NCBI GenBank assembly: GCA_030017655.1
Contig: JASEIM010000006.1
Coordinates: 31,733-95,732 of the forward strand
Origin: Methanobacterium sp.
Lineage (GTDB): Archaea; Methanobacteriota; Methanobacteria; Methanobacteriales; Methanobacteriaceae
Length of the DNA: 64,000 nucleotides
Direction of reading: 5' to 3'
A model generated the notes under the pieces. The model made no database searches. It was not told the DNA's origin and saw only the letters and a list, made by a program, of their open reading frames with translations. The position numbers were made by a program, and so were the translations under genes. This document shows positions 55,432 to 64,000 of the stretch, piece after piece. Within the stretch, counting starts at the first letter, position 1. Every line of letters begins with the position of its first letter.

Positions 55432-56064
55432 TTAAATAAGGGGAATTTTTATAAAATAAACAATTTGAATGGCTGTTGAAACCAGTCCAAGCAAAACTCC
55501 TGATATTACTTGAAAATAGGTATGTCTTCCTAAATATACTCTGCTCCACATCACTAATGGGATTATTAAGCCGAATACAGAACCAATAGGGCCAAAAACA
55601 TATATTAACGCAGCTATAGGGCCTGCAACTCCCATTGCATGTATACTGATTTTCCAGTGGAGATTTATAAAAAAGACCAGCAGTGTGTTGGAAAAATAAC
55701 AGAACATCAATACTGTGGTTATTAAAGGAGCATTGATTAAATATAATGCTATTACCCCTACAAGATATGAAAAAATTACCATTACCAGGGGAAAATTTCT
55801 TTCTTCCCTTACAGGTATATCAATGGCTATTTTTTTCCCATTACTCTTTTTACTCTCAATCCAGTATAATACAAGTAAAATTGGTAGAATTCCAGCAAAA
55901 ATGACACATAAAAGAGTCACTATTACAAAATCATTGAAACTAAGTAGATAATAGTTAATTATTGCAAATGCAGGTATGGAAATAACAGGGGCATATGCAG
56001 CGGCAGAAACAAATTCTGCAAGGCTTTTTTTAAAACTATCTGAAATTATTAAGTTTCGGACCAT
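55432..56064 (-). CDS. PAP2-superfamily membrane phosphatase
   Basis: 210 residues, six membrane helices. The C-terminal part carries PAP2-type motifs: KISIHAMGVAG (motif 2 position) and SRVYLGRHTYFQVISG (motif 3, S-R-x5-H-x3-Q/D). Motif 1 (K-x6-RP) is less clear; VREERNFPLVMVIFSY could be a relic. By family it dephosphorylates lipid phosphates at the membrane, perhaps undecaprenyl- or archaeal polyprenyl-phosphates. The tRNA gene lies downstream. Confidence 0.8.
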   Translation of the reverse strand: MVRNLIISDSFKKSLAEFVSAAAYAPVISIPAFAIINYYLLSFNDFVIVTLLCVIFAGILPILLVLYWIESKKSNGKKIAIDIPVREERNFPLVMVIFSYLVGVIALYLINAPLITTVLMFCYFSNTLLVFFINLHWKISIHAMGVAGPIAALIYVFGPIGSVFGLIIPLVMWSRVYLGRHTYFQVISGVLLGLVSTAIQIVYFIKIPLI

Positions 56065-56197
56065 GTAATTACCTTATTTTTTCTAAGATTAAGAATAAGA
56101 TTCTATTTATGGAGTAATTGGTATATAAACGTTGATTCTATTATATGTCTGATGTATTAATTTATGACCATAAATTATTCATACATTGATTTCATGT

Positions 56198-57358
56198 CTA
56201 AATCAATAAAAAACCATCAGGAATAATGCTGGTCGCAAGCATCACCATGTTGATTTCTTGATGTTCAATCCAACTAGTAGATTTCCTATTTTTATCCTCT
56301 ATCCAGAATTCTTCAATTTGTTTTCCCAATGGCATGTAATTCATAAGTGATTCAACACCCTGTGAAGTTCTCTGGTTGAATAAATCTGGACTTTCATTAA
56401 CCCATCCATGTAGCTTTTCAACGCCTTTTAAACCAATAGACATTCCTAATTCCCGAAAAGCAAGCCTATAATCGTTTGGAAGCTCAAAAGGATTGTTTTT
56501 TGTAAAAAAATCTATGCCCAGGATTGCTGAATCCACAACAGTTTCCAGAAGATCACCATACCTGAATTCGCCCCTTATCATTAACTGGGCAATTCTTGAA
56601 GCATCTGAAAGGAGGCCTCCAATACTCAGAGGATCATTTGTGGCTAATGACTGCCCTGATAAGATCATGGTCATGTCAGTGATTTCCCTGCTAAGCCTTG
56701 GCAGTGAAGATTTTCCCAAATCTCTGGATGTTTCCTGCAACTCACTATACGTTACTAAACCATCCAGAGGGTCATGTTGGCCCATGGAACGAACGAGAGG
56801 ATATGTAAGGTCAATACTCATTTTCCAGTACATTCTTTTTCTTCCTTCTTCAGTATATACAAATCCTGCATGGGCTGCCTCTGCAAGTTCCACTGCCCAA
56901 TCATTATAAGTAGAATCGCCTGTAACTCGACTCGCACGATTGAGTGCATGCATCCATTTAGTTAAATAATGATAATACTGTCCATCCCGTTCCCATTCCA
57001 AGCGCTCATCAAATGGTTCATAGGGTTTGCGCTCATTTAATTCTTTCCCTATTCTCAATCCTCCTCTGGTAGGATGTAATGCACCTTCCTGATTTTCAAG
57101 GCCGCTAATCCAACCAGTTCGAGGATCATCATCACGATGCTGGCCAAGGAAGTGATGGACCTGGCCAATTAGACGTAATGCGAGATCCATATATGTTTTA
57201 TCATTGGTTTGTTTAAAAAGTTCAAGATGATTACATACTGCAAATGCATCGGTCCATAAATATCGTTTTGGACTATGATTTACCGGTTCAAGCCCAGTTA
57301 TACTTGCAAATTTAGACATAATTTCTTTTGCAAGCTCCAAATTTGAATCAAGGTTCAT
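56198..57358 (-). CDS. Six-hairpin glycosidase-like protein of unknown function
   Basis: 386 residues, soluble, no signal peptide. Repeated helical pairs with aromatic and Asp residues (RYLWTDAFAVCNHLELFKQT; YYHYLTKWMHALNRASRVTG; MYWKMSIDLTYPLVRSMGQH) give the look of an (alpha/alpha)6 barrel, as in GH88/GH105-type or N-acylglucosamine epimerase-like enzymes. I cannot assign a substrate or a confident family. Such intracellular proteins are uncommon in methanogens. No sugar genes are adjacent. Confidence 0.55.
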   Translation of the reverse strand: MNLDSNLELAKEIMSKFASITGLEPVNHSPKRYLWTDAFAVCNHLELFKQTNDKTYMDLALRLIGQVHHFLGQHRDDDPRTGWISGLENQEGALHPTRGGLRIGKELNERKPYEPFDERLEWERDGQYYHYLTKWMHALNRASRVTGDSTYNDWAVELAEAAHAGFVYTEEGRKRMYWKMSIDLTYPLVRSMGQHDPLDGLVTYSELQETSRDLGKSSLPRLSREITDMTMILSGQSLATNDPLSIGGLLSDASRIAQLMIRGEFRYGDLLETVVDSAILGIDFFTKNNPFELPNDYRLAFRELGMSIGLKGVEKLHGWVNESPDLFNQRTSQGVESLMNYMPLGKQIEEFWIEDKNRKSTSWIEHQEINMVMLATSIIPDGFLLI

Positions 57359-57558
57359 ATTTTCACCACAATTACATTTTAATATGTATTACTTATGTCA
57401 ATTTATAATTTACTGGTTTAAACATTCTACTTGATATAAAAACTCTAAAATTAAATATAAGGCAATAACAAGTGTAATTTGGAAGAATATAACTAATATA
57501 TAATGGAAGTAAAAAAATATTACAGCTCTAGGAAGGAATATTAATATTTAAGACATAA
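57359..57558. other. AT-rich spacer
   Basis: No coding trace. TATA-like ACTTGATATAAAAA near 57430 could belong to a minus- or plus-strand promoter. Confidence 0.35.
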
Positions 57559-57999
57559 CTAGTCCCAGATGTATAATTTGAAGGTATAATTACCATAGTT
57601 TCTGATCCCCACGGCAATATTACATGCATCTTCCATATCTGCATTAGATGCAATAATGGCGCCGTTCAGCTGGCTTATTTCTGTTAAAGTATACTTTGAA
57701 TTTACAAGAGTTTTATTCAGATAAGAACCAGCAACATTACCTGATAAAGCAACTGCTTCTGCGCTATTATTATTTCTTTTAAGGATATCAGTAATGTTTT
57801 GAAGGACTGTAAATTCACAGCCTCTTGACTTATAGCTGGCCATTGTTTCCAGGGCATCCTGGGCGTTATGTTCAATCCTTATATGGTCTGATAAAATTAT
57901 ATGTGCTCCGCCAAAGTTTGTTACTGCTGCAAGGAGAATAAATAGAGGTATTAAAGCCAGTGCTGCATCAATACTGAATATTATTCCTCTGCTGTCCAT
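57559..57999 (-). CDS. Small membrane-anchored or pilin-like protein
   Basis: 146 residues. The N-terminus MDSRGIIFSIDAALALIPLF is short, charged and followed at once by a hydrophobic helix, as in archaeal type IV pilin-like or single-pass surface proteins. The remainder (about 115 residues) is extracytoplasmic, with N-glycosylation-type sequons (NNNS, NKT, NYT). I do not recognise the family. It ends in NYTFKLYIWD. Solitary. Confidence 0.6.
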   Translation of the reverse strand: MDSRGIIFSIDAALALIPLFILLAAVTNFGGAHIILSDHIRIEHNAQDALETMASYKSRGCEFTVLQNITDILKRNNNSAEAVALSGNVAGSYLNKTLVNSKYTLTEISQLNGAIIASNADMEDACNIAVGIRNYGNYTFKLYIWD

Positions 58000-58057
58000 A
58001 TTATTATATATGGGTTAAGTATTATTTAAGTGTTTTCTATTCCGACGGTCCATGGGC

Positions 58058-59419
58058 TCATTTTTGATTGATAGCCCTCACTACTTTATCTTTTTTATTA
58101 ATGGCATTTAGGGCCGCTTCTTCTACTTTCTGGCGCATTAAATCGAAGTCTTCAGGGGTAGTGTCTCCAACGATCTTTTTTATTTTGGTGTAGGCAGCTT
58201 CTCTAAACAGAGGTTTAATCTCCTCTTCAGTACCATTTCGTATAAGTTTGGCTTTTCCACTTCCATCAACATGGCCAATTTCTGATATGGCTACATTAAC
58301 ACGAGATATTGCTTTTTTAACTTCTTCTGCAATATCCTCGGGAGCTATTATCATCAAAGAATCCACAGATACTCCCAGGGGGTCAATATCTAATTCTTCA
58401 AGCATCCTGAGCACTTTTGGATTTATCAGTTCCCTTATTTTATCATAGGAAAAGGTTAATCCAAGCCCTGTTGTATTGGAAATTTCATGAGCATCTCCCC
58501 GGAGCCCACCATTTGTAACATCAGTCATGGCATGTACTTCTGGAAGTAACCCTGCATCAAAAATAGCTTCAGAGGCTTTTATAAATTTAATATCCATTGT
58601 TTCTTTTACAACGTCAAACATTCCATGATATATGGCAGTTGTAGTTATAGTTCCTCCTCCAGAACCCTCAGTTAATAAAATAACATCCCCAACTTCAGCT
58701 CTTTTTCTTGCAGTTGGTGGATATTCAGATATACCAATTGCACCCACTGCACTTACCAATCTATCGCCTAAAACCATATCTCCACCAACTCGGAGAGTAC
58801 TACCGGCTACAAGGGGTACATTTACAAGTTCAGAAACAGCACAAACCCCTGCAGTAAAATCAAAAAGTTTTCCAACATCTCCATCATCAGCTAGATGTAA
58901 ATCACTTATGACAGCAACAGGGTCTGCCCCCATAACACACACATCTCTAAGCGCGGCCCTTGCGACATGAAATCCTCCTAAAAACGGATATTCGCTTAAA
59001 CGGGAATGTATACCGTCAACAGCAGTTGTTACATAGATATCATTTGATGCAACGCTTTTTTTGACTACTCCTCCATCATCCTGAGCTTCTGGAGTAATGA
59101 ATGCATTGGTGTGTGTGCTGGAAACTATATCAGCAATTTTTCTATGAACAAAAAAATCCCCTGCTCCTCTGGAACCAACACCAATCTGCCCCATGGCTAC
59201 ATCAGCCTTTGGATAATTGATTAATTCTCTTAAAAAGCCATCAGGATGAGATTCGATTTCCAGGGTATGTTTTACCTCTTCAATTACAGCAGAAGCCATC
59301 TTGGAAGCTTGTTCTGGGTCAATTTCTTTGAATTCAAGTATTTTATTTTTTAAACTGTTTAAAACAATTTTTTCATCGTCTTGTTTTAATGCATGTCTTA
59401 CGAAGCCTTCTATGTCCAT
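58058..59419 (-). CDS. AIR synthase-related protein (HypE/ThiL-like)
   Basis: 453 residues from ATG 59419 (GGTGAACCA upstream). An N-terminal extension of about 70 helical residues precedes the AIR-synthase/HypE fold: GVGSRGAGDFFVHRKIADIV, YVTTAVDGIHSRLSEYPFLG, ARAALRDVCVMGADPVAVIS and ILLTEGSGGGTITTTAIYHG. A C-terminal half has AMTDVTNGGLRGDAHEI. ATP-dependent chemistry on an unknown substrate is expected by family. It is a methanogen-type COG1973 protein and not the hydrogenase maturation HypE itself. Confidence 0.85.
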   Translation of the reverse strand: MDIEGFVRHALKQDDEKIVLNSLKNKILEFKEIDPEQASKMASAVIEEVKHTLEIESHPDGFLRELINYPKADVAMGQIGVGSRGAGDFFVHRKIADIVSSTHTNAFITPEAQDDGGVVKKSVASNDIYVTTAVDGIHSRLSEYPFLGGFHVARAALRDVCVMGADPVAVISDLHLADDGDVGKLFDFTAGVCAVSELVNVPLVAGSTLRVGGDMVLGDRLVSAVGAIGISEYPPTARKRAEVGDVILLTEGSGGGTITTTAIYHGMFDVVKETMDIKFIKASEAIFDAGLLPEVHAMTDVTNGGLRGDAHEISNTTGLGLTFSYDKIRELINPKVLRMLEELDIDPLGVSVDSLMIIAPEDIAEEVKKAISRVNVAISEIGHVDGSGKAKLIRNGTEEEIKPLFREAAYTKIKKIVGDTTPEDFDLMRQKVEEAALNAINKKDKVVRAINQK

Positions 59420-59523
59420 TGGTTCACCTTTCAACAAAGTTTTAAAGTCAATTATTAGTTAAAACATAAATTTTCTTATTTCAAAGTTTCATCTGGCTAT
59501 TCGGGTGGAATACATAAATGAAT

Positions 59524-60117
59524 TTATATTTCTTTAACGAAGTTTTTTAGAATATTCAAACCCACTTCGCCACTTTTTTCTGGATGAAATTGGGTGGCAA
59601 ATACATTATCCTTGCAAATAGCAGCTGTAACATCAATTCCGTAATCAGTAGTTGCAGCTATTATGCTTTCATCCTCTGGCTTGACATAATAAGAATGAAC
59701 AAAATATACGTAATCATTACCAGTTTCTTTGAATATTGGACACTTATTTACAATTTTTAAATTATTCCAGCCCATATGGGGTATTTTGAGACCTTCAGGA
59801 AGACGTAAAACTTCTCCTTTAAACACATCAAGTCCTTTAATTCCTTCATCTTCCTGACTTTTAGTAAATAAGAGTTGTAACCCAAGACAGACTCCTAAAA
59901 ATGGTTTTCCACTATTTATATAGTCATGAATTAGATCTTTATAATCTTCGAGGTGTTTCATAGCCCTTCCAAATGCTCCGACTCCAGGCAGGATAAGTGC
60001 ATCGGCTTTTTCTATTTTATAGGGATCTCTGGTTATTGTTGCATCTACTCCGACTTTTAAAAAGCCGTTTCTAATACTTTTAAGATTTCCTGTCCCATAA
60101 TCCATTATTGATATCAT
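59524..60117 (-). CDS. hisH: Imidazole glycerol phosphate synthase, glutaminase subunit
   Basis: 197 residues from ATG 60117. Supplies ammonia from glutamine to HisF for imidazole glycerol phosphate formation in histidine synthesis. Nucleophile Cys in GVCLGLQLLF, with catalytic His and Glu in ATQFHPEKSGEVGL; the oxyanion strand is ISIMDYGTGNLKSI. An in-frame upstream start at 60183 would run into the preceding gene, so 60117 is preferred. hisB is 41 kb away, so his genes are scattered. Confidence 0.95.
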   Translation of the reverse strand: MISIMDYGTGNLKSIRNGFLKVGVDATITRDPYKIEKADALILPGVGAFGRAMKHLEDYKDLIHDYINSGKPFLGVCLGLQLLFTKSQEDEGIKGLDVFKGEVLRLPEGLKIPHMGWNNLKIVNKCPIFKETGNDYVYFVHSYYVKPEDESIIAATTDYGIDVTAAICKDNVFATQFHPEKSGEVGLNILKNFVKEI

Positions 60118-60136
60118 TTTCCTGAATAAAATAAAA

Positions 60137-61195
60137 TTAAGCTGTTTTAGATTTATCCTTAGCAGCTCTTGTATATATGTCATTCAAACGTTTTGTATCG
60201 TCCAGGTGAGGTGTTGATACCTCATGAAGGATGGTATTTTCCATTGCAACAATTGAATGAGGTACTTCTGGTTCGATTCGAACGGTGTCATTTTTTGCAA
60301 AGTATTCTTTTCTATCTTCAAATTGAATGTAACCTTTACCGTTCAATATGTACATTGTTTCATCTTTTTCTTCATGAAGATGGAAGGAAGTGTGGAAACC
60401 TTCTCTTAAGAATAATTCTTTGGTCATGTATTGATCTGTGTAAATCAGGACTTTTTCATATCCCCATGGCTTATCTGTTCTGTTTTTATATTCTTTTCTT
60501 ATTTCCTCAAGCTCTTTAGAAGTATCTATGGCCATCCAGAAAAGTCCATCTTCTTTATAATAACCAAGCTGATTTTCATTGGCTAACATTGGAAAAACAG
60601 TCTTTTCAATGTCTCCAACTTCAAAATCGCCAAAGTTAATCGCACCGTTTGAAAAATAAACTCCTCCATTTATGTAATAGTCAAGAAGAGGCTTTTCCTT
60701 AAATGAAACTAATTTATCTCCGCTTATTTCAACTATTCCATAGGGAGACATCATTTTAGTTATAAAGATTGAAAAGGGATAATCGGACCTTTCGCCCTGG
60801 CTGATCATTTTTTTAATGTTTAAATCAGCCACAACATCACCATTCCTTATAACACACTGTTCATTATCTCTAATCTGATCCATACCTAATTTTATAGCGT
60901 TTAATGTTCCAAGAGGTTCGTCTTCTATGACATATTCAATCTTCATGCCGTTATAATCATTCCCATATCTTTCCTCTATTTTATCGCTTAAAAAACCGGT
61001 TAAAAGGAGTACACGGTTAACACCAGAATTTTTAAAATCAAATATCTGTTTATCGAGAATAGTATAATTATTCTGATCTTCTAAAATTGAGTAATTATCT
61101 TTAATTTCAATAAGAGGTTTAGGAATATTATCGGTAAGAGGTCTTAGCCGTTTTCCAAAGCCCCCACAAAGTATCATTCCTGCGGTCATGCTCAT
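60137..61195 (-). CDS. Sugar nucleotidyltransferase fused to a cupin domain
   Basis: 352 residues. Residues 1 to about 235 are an NTP-transferase of the RmlA/GlmU type ([20 protein letters not shown], then [29 protein letters not shown]). Residues about 240-352 are a cupin ([39 protein letters not shown]) with two metal-binding His clusters, as in phosphomannose-isomerase-like domains. It would activate a sugar phosphate for surface glycan synthesis; the cupin may isomerise or sense the sugar. It ends 19 bp before hisH, possibly in one operon. Confidence 0.88.
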   Translation of the reverse strand: MSMTAGMILCGGFGKRLRPLTDNIPKPLIEIKDNYSILEDQNNYTILDKQIFDFKNSGVNRVLLLTGFLSDKIEERYGNDYNGMKIEYVIEDEPLGTLNAIKLGMDQIRDNEQCVIRNGDVVADLNIKKMISQGERSDYPFSIFITKMMSPYGIVEISGDKLVSFKEKPLLDYYINGGVYFSNGAINFGDFEVGDIEKTVFPMLANENQLGYYKEDGLFWMAIDTSKELEEIRKEYKNRTDKPWGYEKVLIYTDQYMTKELFLREGFHTSFHLHEEKDETMYILNGKGYIQFEDRKEYFAKNDTVRIEPEVPHSIVAMENTILHEVSTPHLDDTKRLNDIYTRAAKDKSKTA

Positions 61196-61272
61196 TTTAT
61201 CACCTTGATATTGTAGTTACATTATGTTTCTTATCCGATATTAAATATTATAATTTTATTTTATTAATTAAA

Positions 61273-62427
61273 TTAATCTATAATTTCCCTTAAAAAATGG
61301 CCAAAATCAGATGCAACAATTTCATCTGTCCCAAGGGTTTTAGCATGTGCATCTAATTCTGTTACAACGTACTTATAACCTATCTCTTTTAACGGTTCTA
61401 CAAGTCTTGGACCGTCTGTTATGGCTAAAGCATCCATTTTTAAAGTTTCTATAGGTACAGCGTGAGGTACTCCTGCAACAATTAAAAAGTCAATATTTTT
61501 ATCTTTCAAAAATCCCTCAAAATTCTCTGAATTTTGGGGCAACAAATCGCAGATTTGCGTGCTTCGATTTTCGACGGCCCCTAGAATCTCAGCCGCTCTT
61601 TCTCCTGTTACTGGATATTCGTCAAGACCTCCAGTTATCAGGTCAATTTTAACCCCATCTTTTTCAAGTTCTTTTTGAATATTTCTGGCATGCTGCCTTA
61701 TTCTGGGAAGTCCAATGTTTTCATCAAGATTGGCAATTATTAATGGTTTATTTTTGGGATTTATTCTGTTAAAAGGAATTTTTAAGATGTCAGCAAACAG
61801 ATAAGCGGTTTCCTTCTTTGCATTTAATACAATAGCGATTTTTTCATTATTTTTAATCTTTTTAATAAGCATTTTTGCTATTTCTATCTTATTATCTCCG
61901 TATGAAGGGGCTATATATTCTCCTTTAGCCATTCCTCTTGTTTTTTCGATTTTAGTTGCTAATTTAAGCATTTTAGATTGCCTTTCTGTTTCTTCATATG
62001 TTATAATTCCTTCTTTACTTGCAGCTTCCAAAACAGCAATAGCTCCTTCTGTATTATCTCCCTCGCTTAAACCACCATGGGATTCAACTGCAAGCACTTT
62101 TGCATCTATATTTGCGTTTTGAACGGCTTCTTTAAGGTCTTCACCAATTATCATACTTGCACATGTCCCAACAATCCCTACAAGTTCTGGCTGGAACATT
62201 GAATTTACTTTCTGGAGTGTTTCCTCTAATTTAGCCGCAGCTCCGAAAATAAAATCATTTTCAGACATTGCAGTAGTTACAACTCTCACTCCGTCATTTT
62301 CAAGTAGCCTCCCTGTTCTAAAACAACAGCCATGAGGGCCGTGGAGTATAATAACATCAGCATTAAGGTCCCTCAATGTATAAAGCGATGCAGCAATTGG
62401 ACTTGGTCTTGGATGCAAATTTTTCAC
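61273..62427 (-). CDS. cfbD: Ni-sirohydrochlorin a,c-diamide reductive cyclase, catalytic subunit
   Basis: 384 residues, NifD/K-like. With CfbC it reduces and cyclises the F430 precursor; CfbD binds a 4Fe-4S cluster. Cysteines sit at residues 34-35 ([13 protein letters not shown]) and 89 ([14 protein letters not shown]). This matches what is also called methanogenesis marker 13. CfbC is not in the window. Residues about 282-309 ([20 protein letters not shown]) are encoded by three stacked hairpins of the same type as arrays A-E (61518-61581), so the repeat seems to have entered the coding sequence in frame. Confidence 0.93.
   Translation of the reverse strand: MKNLHPRPSPIAASLYTLRDLNADVIILHGPHGCCFRTGRLLENDGVRVVTTAMSENDFIFGAAAKLEETLQKVNSMFQPELVGIVGTCASMIIGEDLKEAVQNANIDAKVLAVESHGGLSEGDNTEGAIAVLEAASKEGIITYEETERQSKMLKLATKIEKTRGMAKGEYIAPSYGDNKIEIAKMLIKKIKNNEKIAIVLNAKKETAYLFADILKIPFNRINPKNKPLIIANLDENIGLPRIRQHARNIQKELEKDGVKIDLITGGLDEYPVTGERAAEILGAVENRSTQICDLLPQNSENFEGFLKDKNIDFLIVAGVPHAVPIETLKMDALAITDGPRLVEPLKEIGYKYVVTELDAHAKTLGTDEIVASDFGHFLREIID
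61518..61581. repeat. Array F: three hairpins inside the cfbD coding sequence
   Basis: 61518-61536 (CAAAATTC, loop TCT), 61543-61557 (CAAATC, GCA) and 61564-61574 (TCGA, TTT). An outer stem GGGGC (61536-61540) with GCCCC (61577-61581) encloses the last two. The geometry equals that of arrays A and E, but here it lies within an open, in-frame gene. Confidence 0.75.
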
Positions 62428-62640
62428 CTCTTAACTGTGGATTTCTGATAGTAATTGTTTTAATAATTTTGATATATGGATAATCAATTTCGTTACATAG
62501 GGATTGATCGATTTTTTATTTATACTAAACTGAAAAATAAAAACATTTAAGACCATTGTGGAAATTAAAATACTATTTAAATAATTAACATAATTCATCT
62601 AAAAGCTTCATTTCGAAATTGAATAGTTACAGGGTATACA

Positions 62641-63369
62641 ATGAGTAAAAAAGATTATATATTAATACTTTTAATTGTCATAATCGCTTCAGTTGGATTA
62701 CTGGCACCTTATGGGGCATTAAACAAAAATAATGAGCAAATTATGCAATTTAAATCATTAAATCCTCCAGAAATTAAAATATTAGGCGAAAATGACTTAG
62801 GAACAGTTATTAAAAGCGGACCTTACGGAAATCCGGATTCACAATCTAAAATTGCCATAATAGTGGGAGTACATCCTCTGGAGGTAAATTCTCATAGAGC
62901 TATGACAGCATCGCTTTATAGTCTTTCCAAATCACTTAATTGCTCTTATTATATTTACAGCATTCATGTTTCTAAAGATAGATATTCCTACAATTATGGG
63001 CGTATGAATGGACAATTACTGGCTAAATATGCAGTATCTGACATTAAAAAGAGTAATTTTGATTTGGTTGTGGATGTACATTCAAATAGAGGACATTATA
63101 AGCAAAAAAGGTTTATATGCGTGCCAATAAAGGATAATAAGTCTAAATTAATGGCATTAAGTATTGAAAATAAAATTTCATGGCTTGTTTATTATGTTCC
63201 ACCTAAAGATAAAGGCCCTTCAAGTCCAAACTTCGTTACGGTCCCTTTAATACAATCTGGAACGCCAGCAGTGGTTTATGAAACATATGCTTATGAATCT
63301 TATGATTTAACCGTAAAACATGCTTCAGAAATTATTTCAGCTATTGATAAATTAAATTTGAAAAAATGA
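62641..63369 (+). CDS. Membrane-anchored/exported M14-type zinc carboxypeptidase-like protein
   Basis: 242 residues. An N-terminal hydrophobic segment ([20 protein letters not shown]) serves as signal or anchor. Motifs of the M14/succinylglutamate desuccinylase group are visible: [14 protein letters not shown] (H-x-x-E), [11 protein letters not shown] (His ligand) and [10 protein letters not shown] (possible catalytic Glu). By fold it would hydrolyse a peptide or amide outside the cell, possibly pseudomurein peptides (inference). It overlaps sfsA by ATGA, so both are translated together. A GGGTATAC ribosome site precedes the ATG. Confidence 0.65.
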   Translation: MSKKDYILILLIVIIASVGLLAPYGALNKNNEQIMQFKSLNPPEIKILGENDLGTVIKSGPYGNPDSQSKIAIIVGVHPLEVNSHRAMTASLYSLSKSLNCSYYIYSIHVSKDRYSYNYGRMNGQLLAKYAVSDIKKSNFDLVVDVHSNRGHYKQKRFICVPIKDNKSKLMALSIENKISWLVYYVPPKDKGPSSPNFVTVPLIQSGTPAVVYETYAYESYDLTVKHASEIISAIDKLNLKK

Positions 63370-64000
63370 TAATCAGAAATATAATACAGGGAAATTTCAT
63401 AGATAGACCAAATAGGTTCACTGTTAAATTCAGATATGTTCATGGGTTAGAAATTGCCCATTTAAGGGATCCGGGAAGACTTAAAGAGCTTTTAACGCAT
63501 GATGCAGAATTACTTTTAAGACCAGCCTTAAACACTGCCAATAGAAAGACTAAATTTGATGTTATAGGAGTTTTTAAAGATGATCACTGGGTTCTTATCA
63601 ATTCCGGATTTCACAGCGATATAGCTGCTGATTTGATAGATTCTCAGTTGATAAAAGAGTTTAAAGGATATTTTATAGATAAAAGGGAATATACCTATGG
63701 TAAAAGCCGAATAGACTTTCTTTTAACCAATAACGATGAAAATAAGATGCTTGTTGAAGTTAAAGGATGTACTCTTGTTGAAGAGGGATTGGCTAAATTT
63801 CCAGATGCACCAACTTCAAGGGGTAAAAGGCACGTTGAAGAGCTTATAACTGCCAAAAAAGAAGGTTTAGAGGCGGCTGTTCTTTTTCTAATTTTTTGTG
63901 AAGATGCGACGTGTTTTTCTCCCAATTTTGATATGGATCCGAATTTTTCAATTGCTTTAAAGAATGCTCATAAAAAAGGAGTTAATATAATTGCATATTC
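63366..64000 (+). CDS. sfsA: SfsA family protein (DNA/RNA-binding nuclease family), truncated by window end
   Basis: Open from ATG 63366 to base 64000, at least 211 residues. [38 protein letters not shown] and [20 protein letters not shown] are SfsA signatures, followed by [20 protein letters not shown] and [18 protein letters not shown]. SfsA was first described in sugar fermentation and has a nuclease-like fold (D/E-x-K in VEVKG). The ATG overlaps the stop of the exported hydrolase (ATGA). Confidence 0.93.
   Translation, partial: MIIRNIIQGNFIDRPNRFTVKFRYVHGLEIAHLRDPGRLKELLTHDAELLLRPALNTANRKTKFDVIGVFKDDHWVLINSGFHSDIAADLIDSQLIKEFKGYFIDKREYTYGKSRIDFLLTNNDENKMLVEVKGCTLVEEGLAKFPDAPTSRGKRHVEELITAKKEGLEAAVLFLIFCEDATCFSPNFDMDPNFSIALKNAHKKGVNIIAY

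Overview
The window is an AT-rich archaeal chromosome segment. It almost certainly comes from a hydrogenotrophic methanogen of the order Methanobacteriales, most likely Methanobacterium. The evidence is F420-dependent methylene-H4MPT dehydrogenase (mtd), two coenzyme F430 synthesis genes (cfbB, cfbD), O-phosphoseryl-tRNA synthetase (sepS), a Fae-Hps fusion, archaeal-type thrS, gatA, ribK and ribB, an Alba chromatin protein, CoM/CoB-dependent fumarate reductase subunit A, GGAGGTGA-type ribosome binding sites and archaeal TATA boxes. I see no rRNA, IS element, CRISPR array or prophage. The one tRNA is tRNA-Arg(GCG).

Layout. 1-6.3 kb: the tail of a MgtC/DUF4010 membrane protein, thrS, then a parA operon with a very short ParB-like partner, set among arrays of small hairpins and TTATAAC repeats, then a radical SAM protein. 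6.3-9.8 kb: a small exported Cys-rich protein, LemA and a frameshifted DUF2207 gene. 9.8-17.8 kb: cfbB, a polymerase-like membrane protein, a heliorhodopsin, mtd, a TetR regulator with a perfect operator, an HD-domain protein and a nitroreductase. 18-25.4 kb: mostly minus-strand genes hisB, ferredoxin, ModE-like regulator, flippase, iron-sulfur flavoprotein, fae-hps and trpB2. 25.5-31.9 kb: DUF1786/PHP pair, UspA, DUF63, LeuA-type synthase, a response regulator, and alba between two hairpin arrays. 32-43 kb: PQQ-repeat protein, an ABC exporter with its PadR regulator, TMEM175, DUF202, exported acetolactate decarboxylase, LysE and alanine dehydrogenase. 44-54.4 kb: gatA, a CobQ-like protein with inverted domain order, ribB, ribK, endonuclease V, sepS, tfrA, a dead DUF1697 gene and an unknown membrane protein. 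54.7-64 kb: a dead DUF3795 gene, tRNA-Arg, PAP2, a glycosidase-like protein, an AIR-synthase-like protein, hisH, a nucleotidyltransferase-cupin fusion, cfbD, an exported M14-like hydrolase and the start of sfsA.

How the genes fit together. Most are housekeeping: methanogenesis and its cofactor F430, C1/pentose interconversion by Fae-Hps, synthesis of His, Trp, Leu and riboflavin, and aminoacyl-tRNA supply. Regulation is unusually readable at several promoters: a TetR operator, a TrpY-like box before trpB2 and a palindrome between the PadR gene and its divergent neighbour.

The two most interesting items are these. First, a family of about thirty short inverted repeats, mostly with 3-nt loops, is arranged in arrays around parA and alba and between sepS and endonuclease V, and also lies inside the cfbD reading frame; before parA and alba the last hairpin overlaps the ribosome binding site. 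Second, there is a heliorhodopsin in a strict anaerobe. Four loci look decayed or frameshifted: DUF2207, DUF1697, DUF3795 and a possible unidentified remnant near 15.5 kb.
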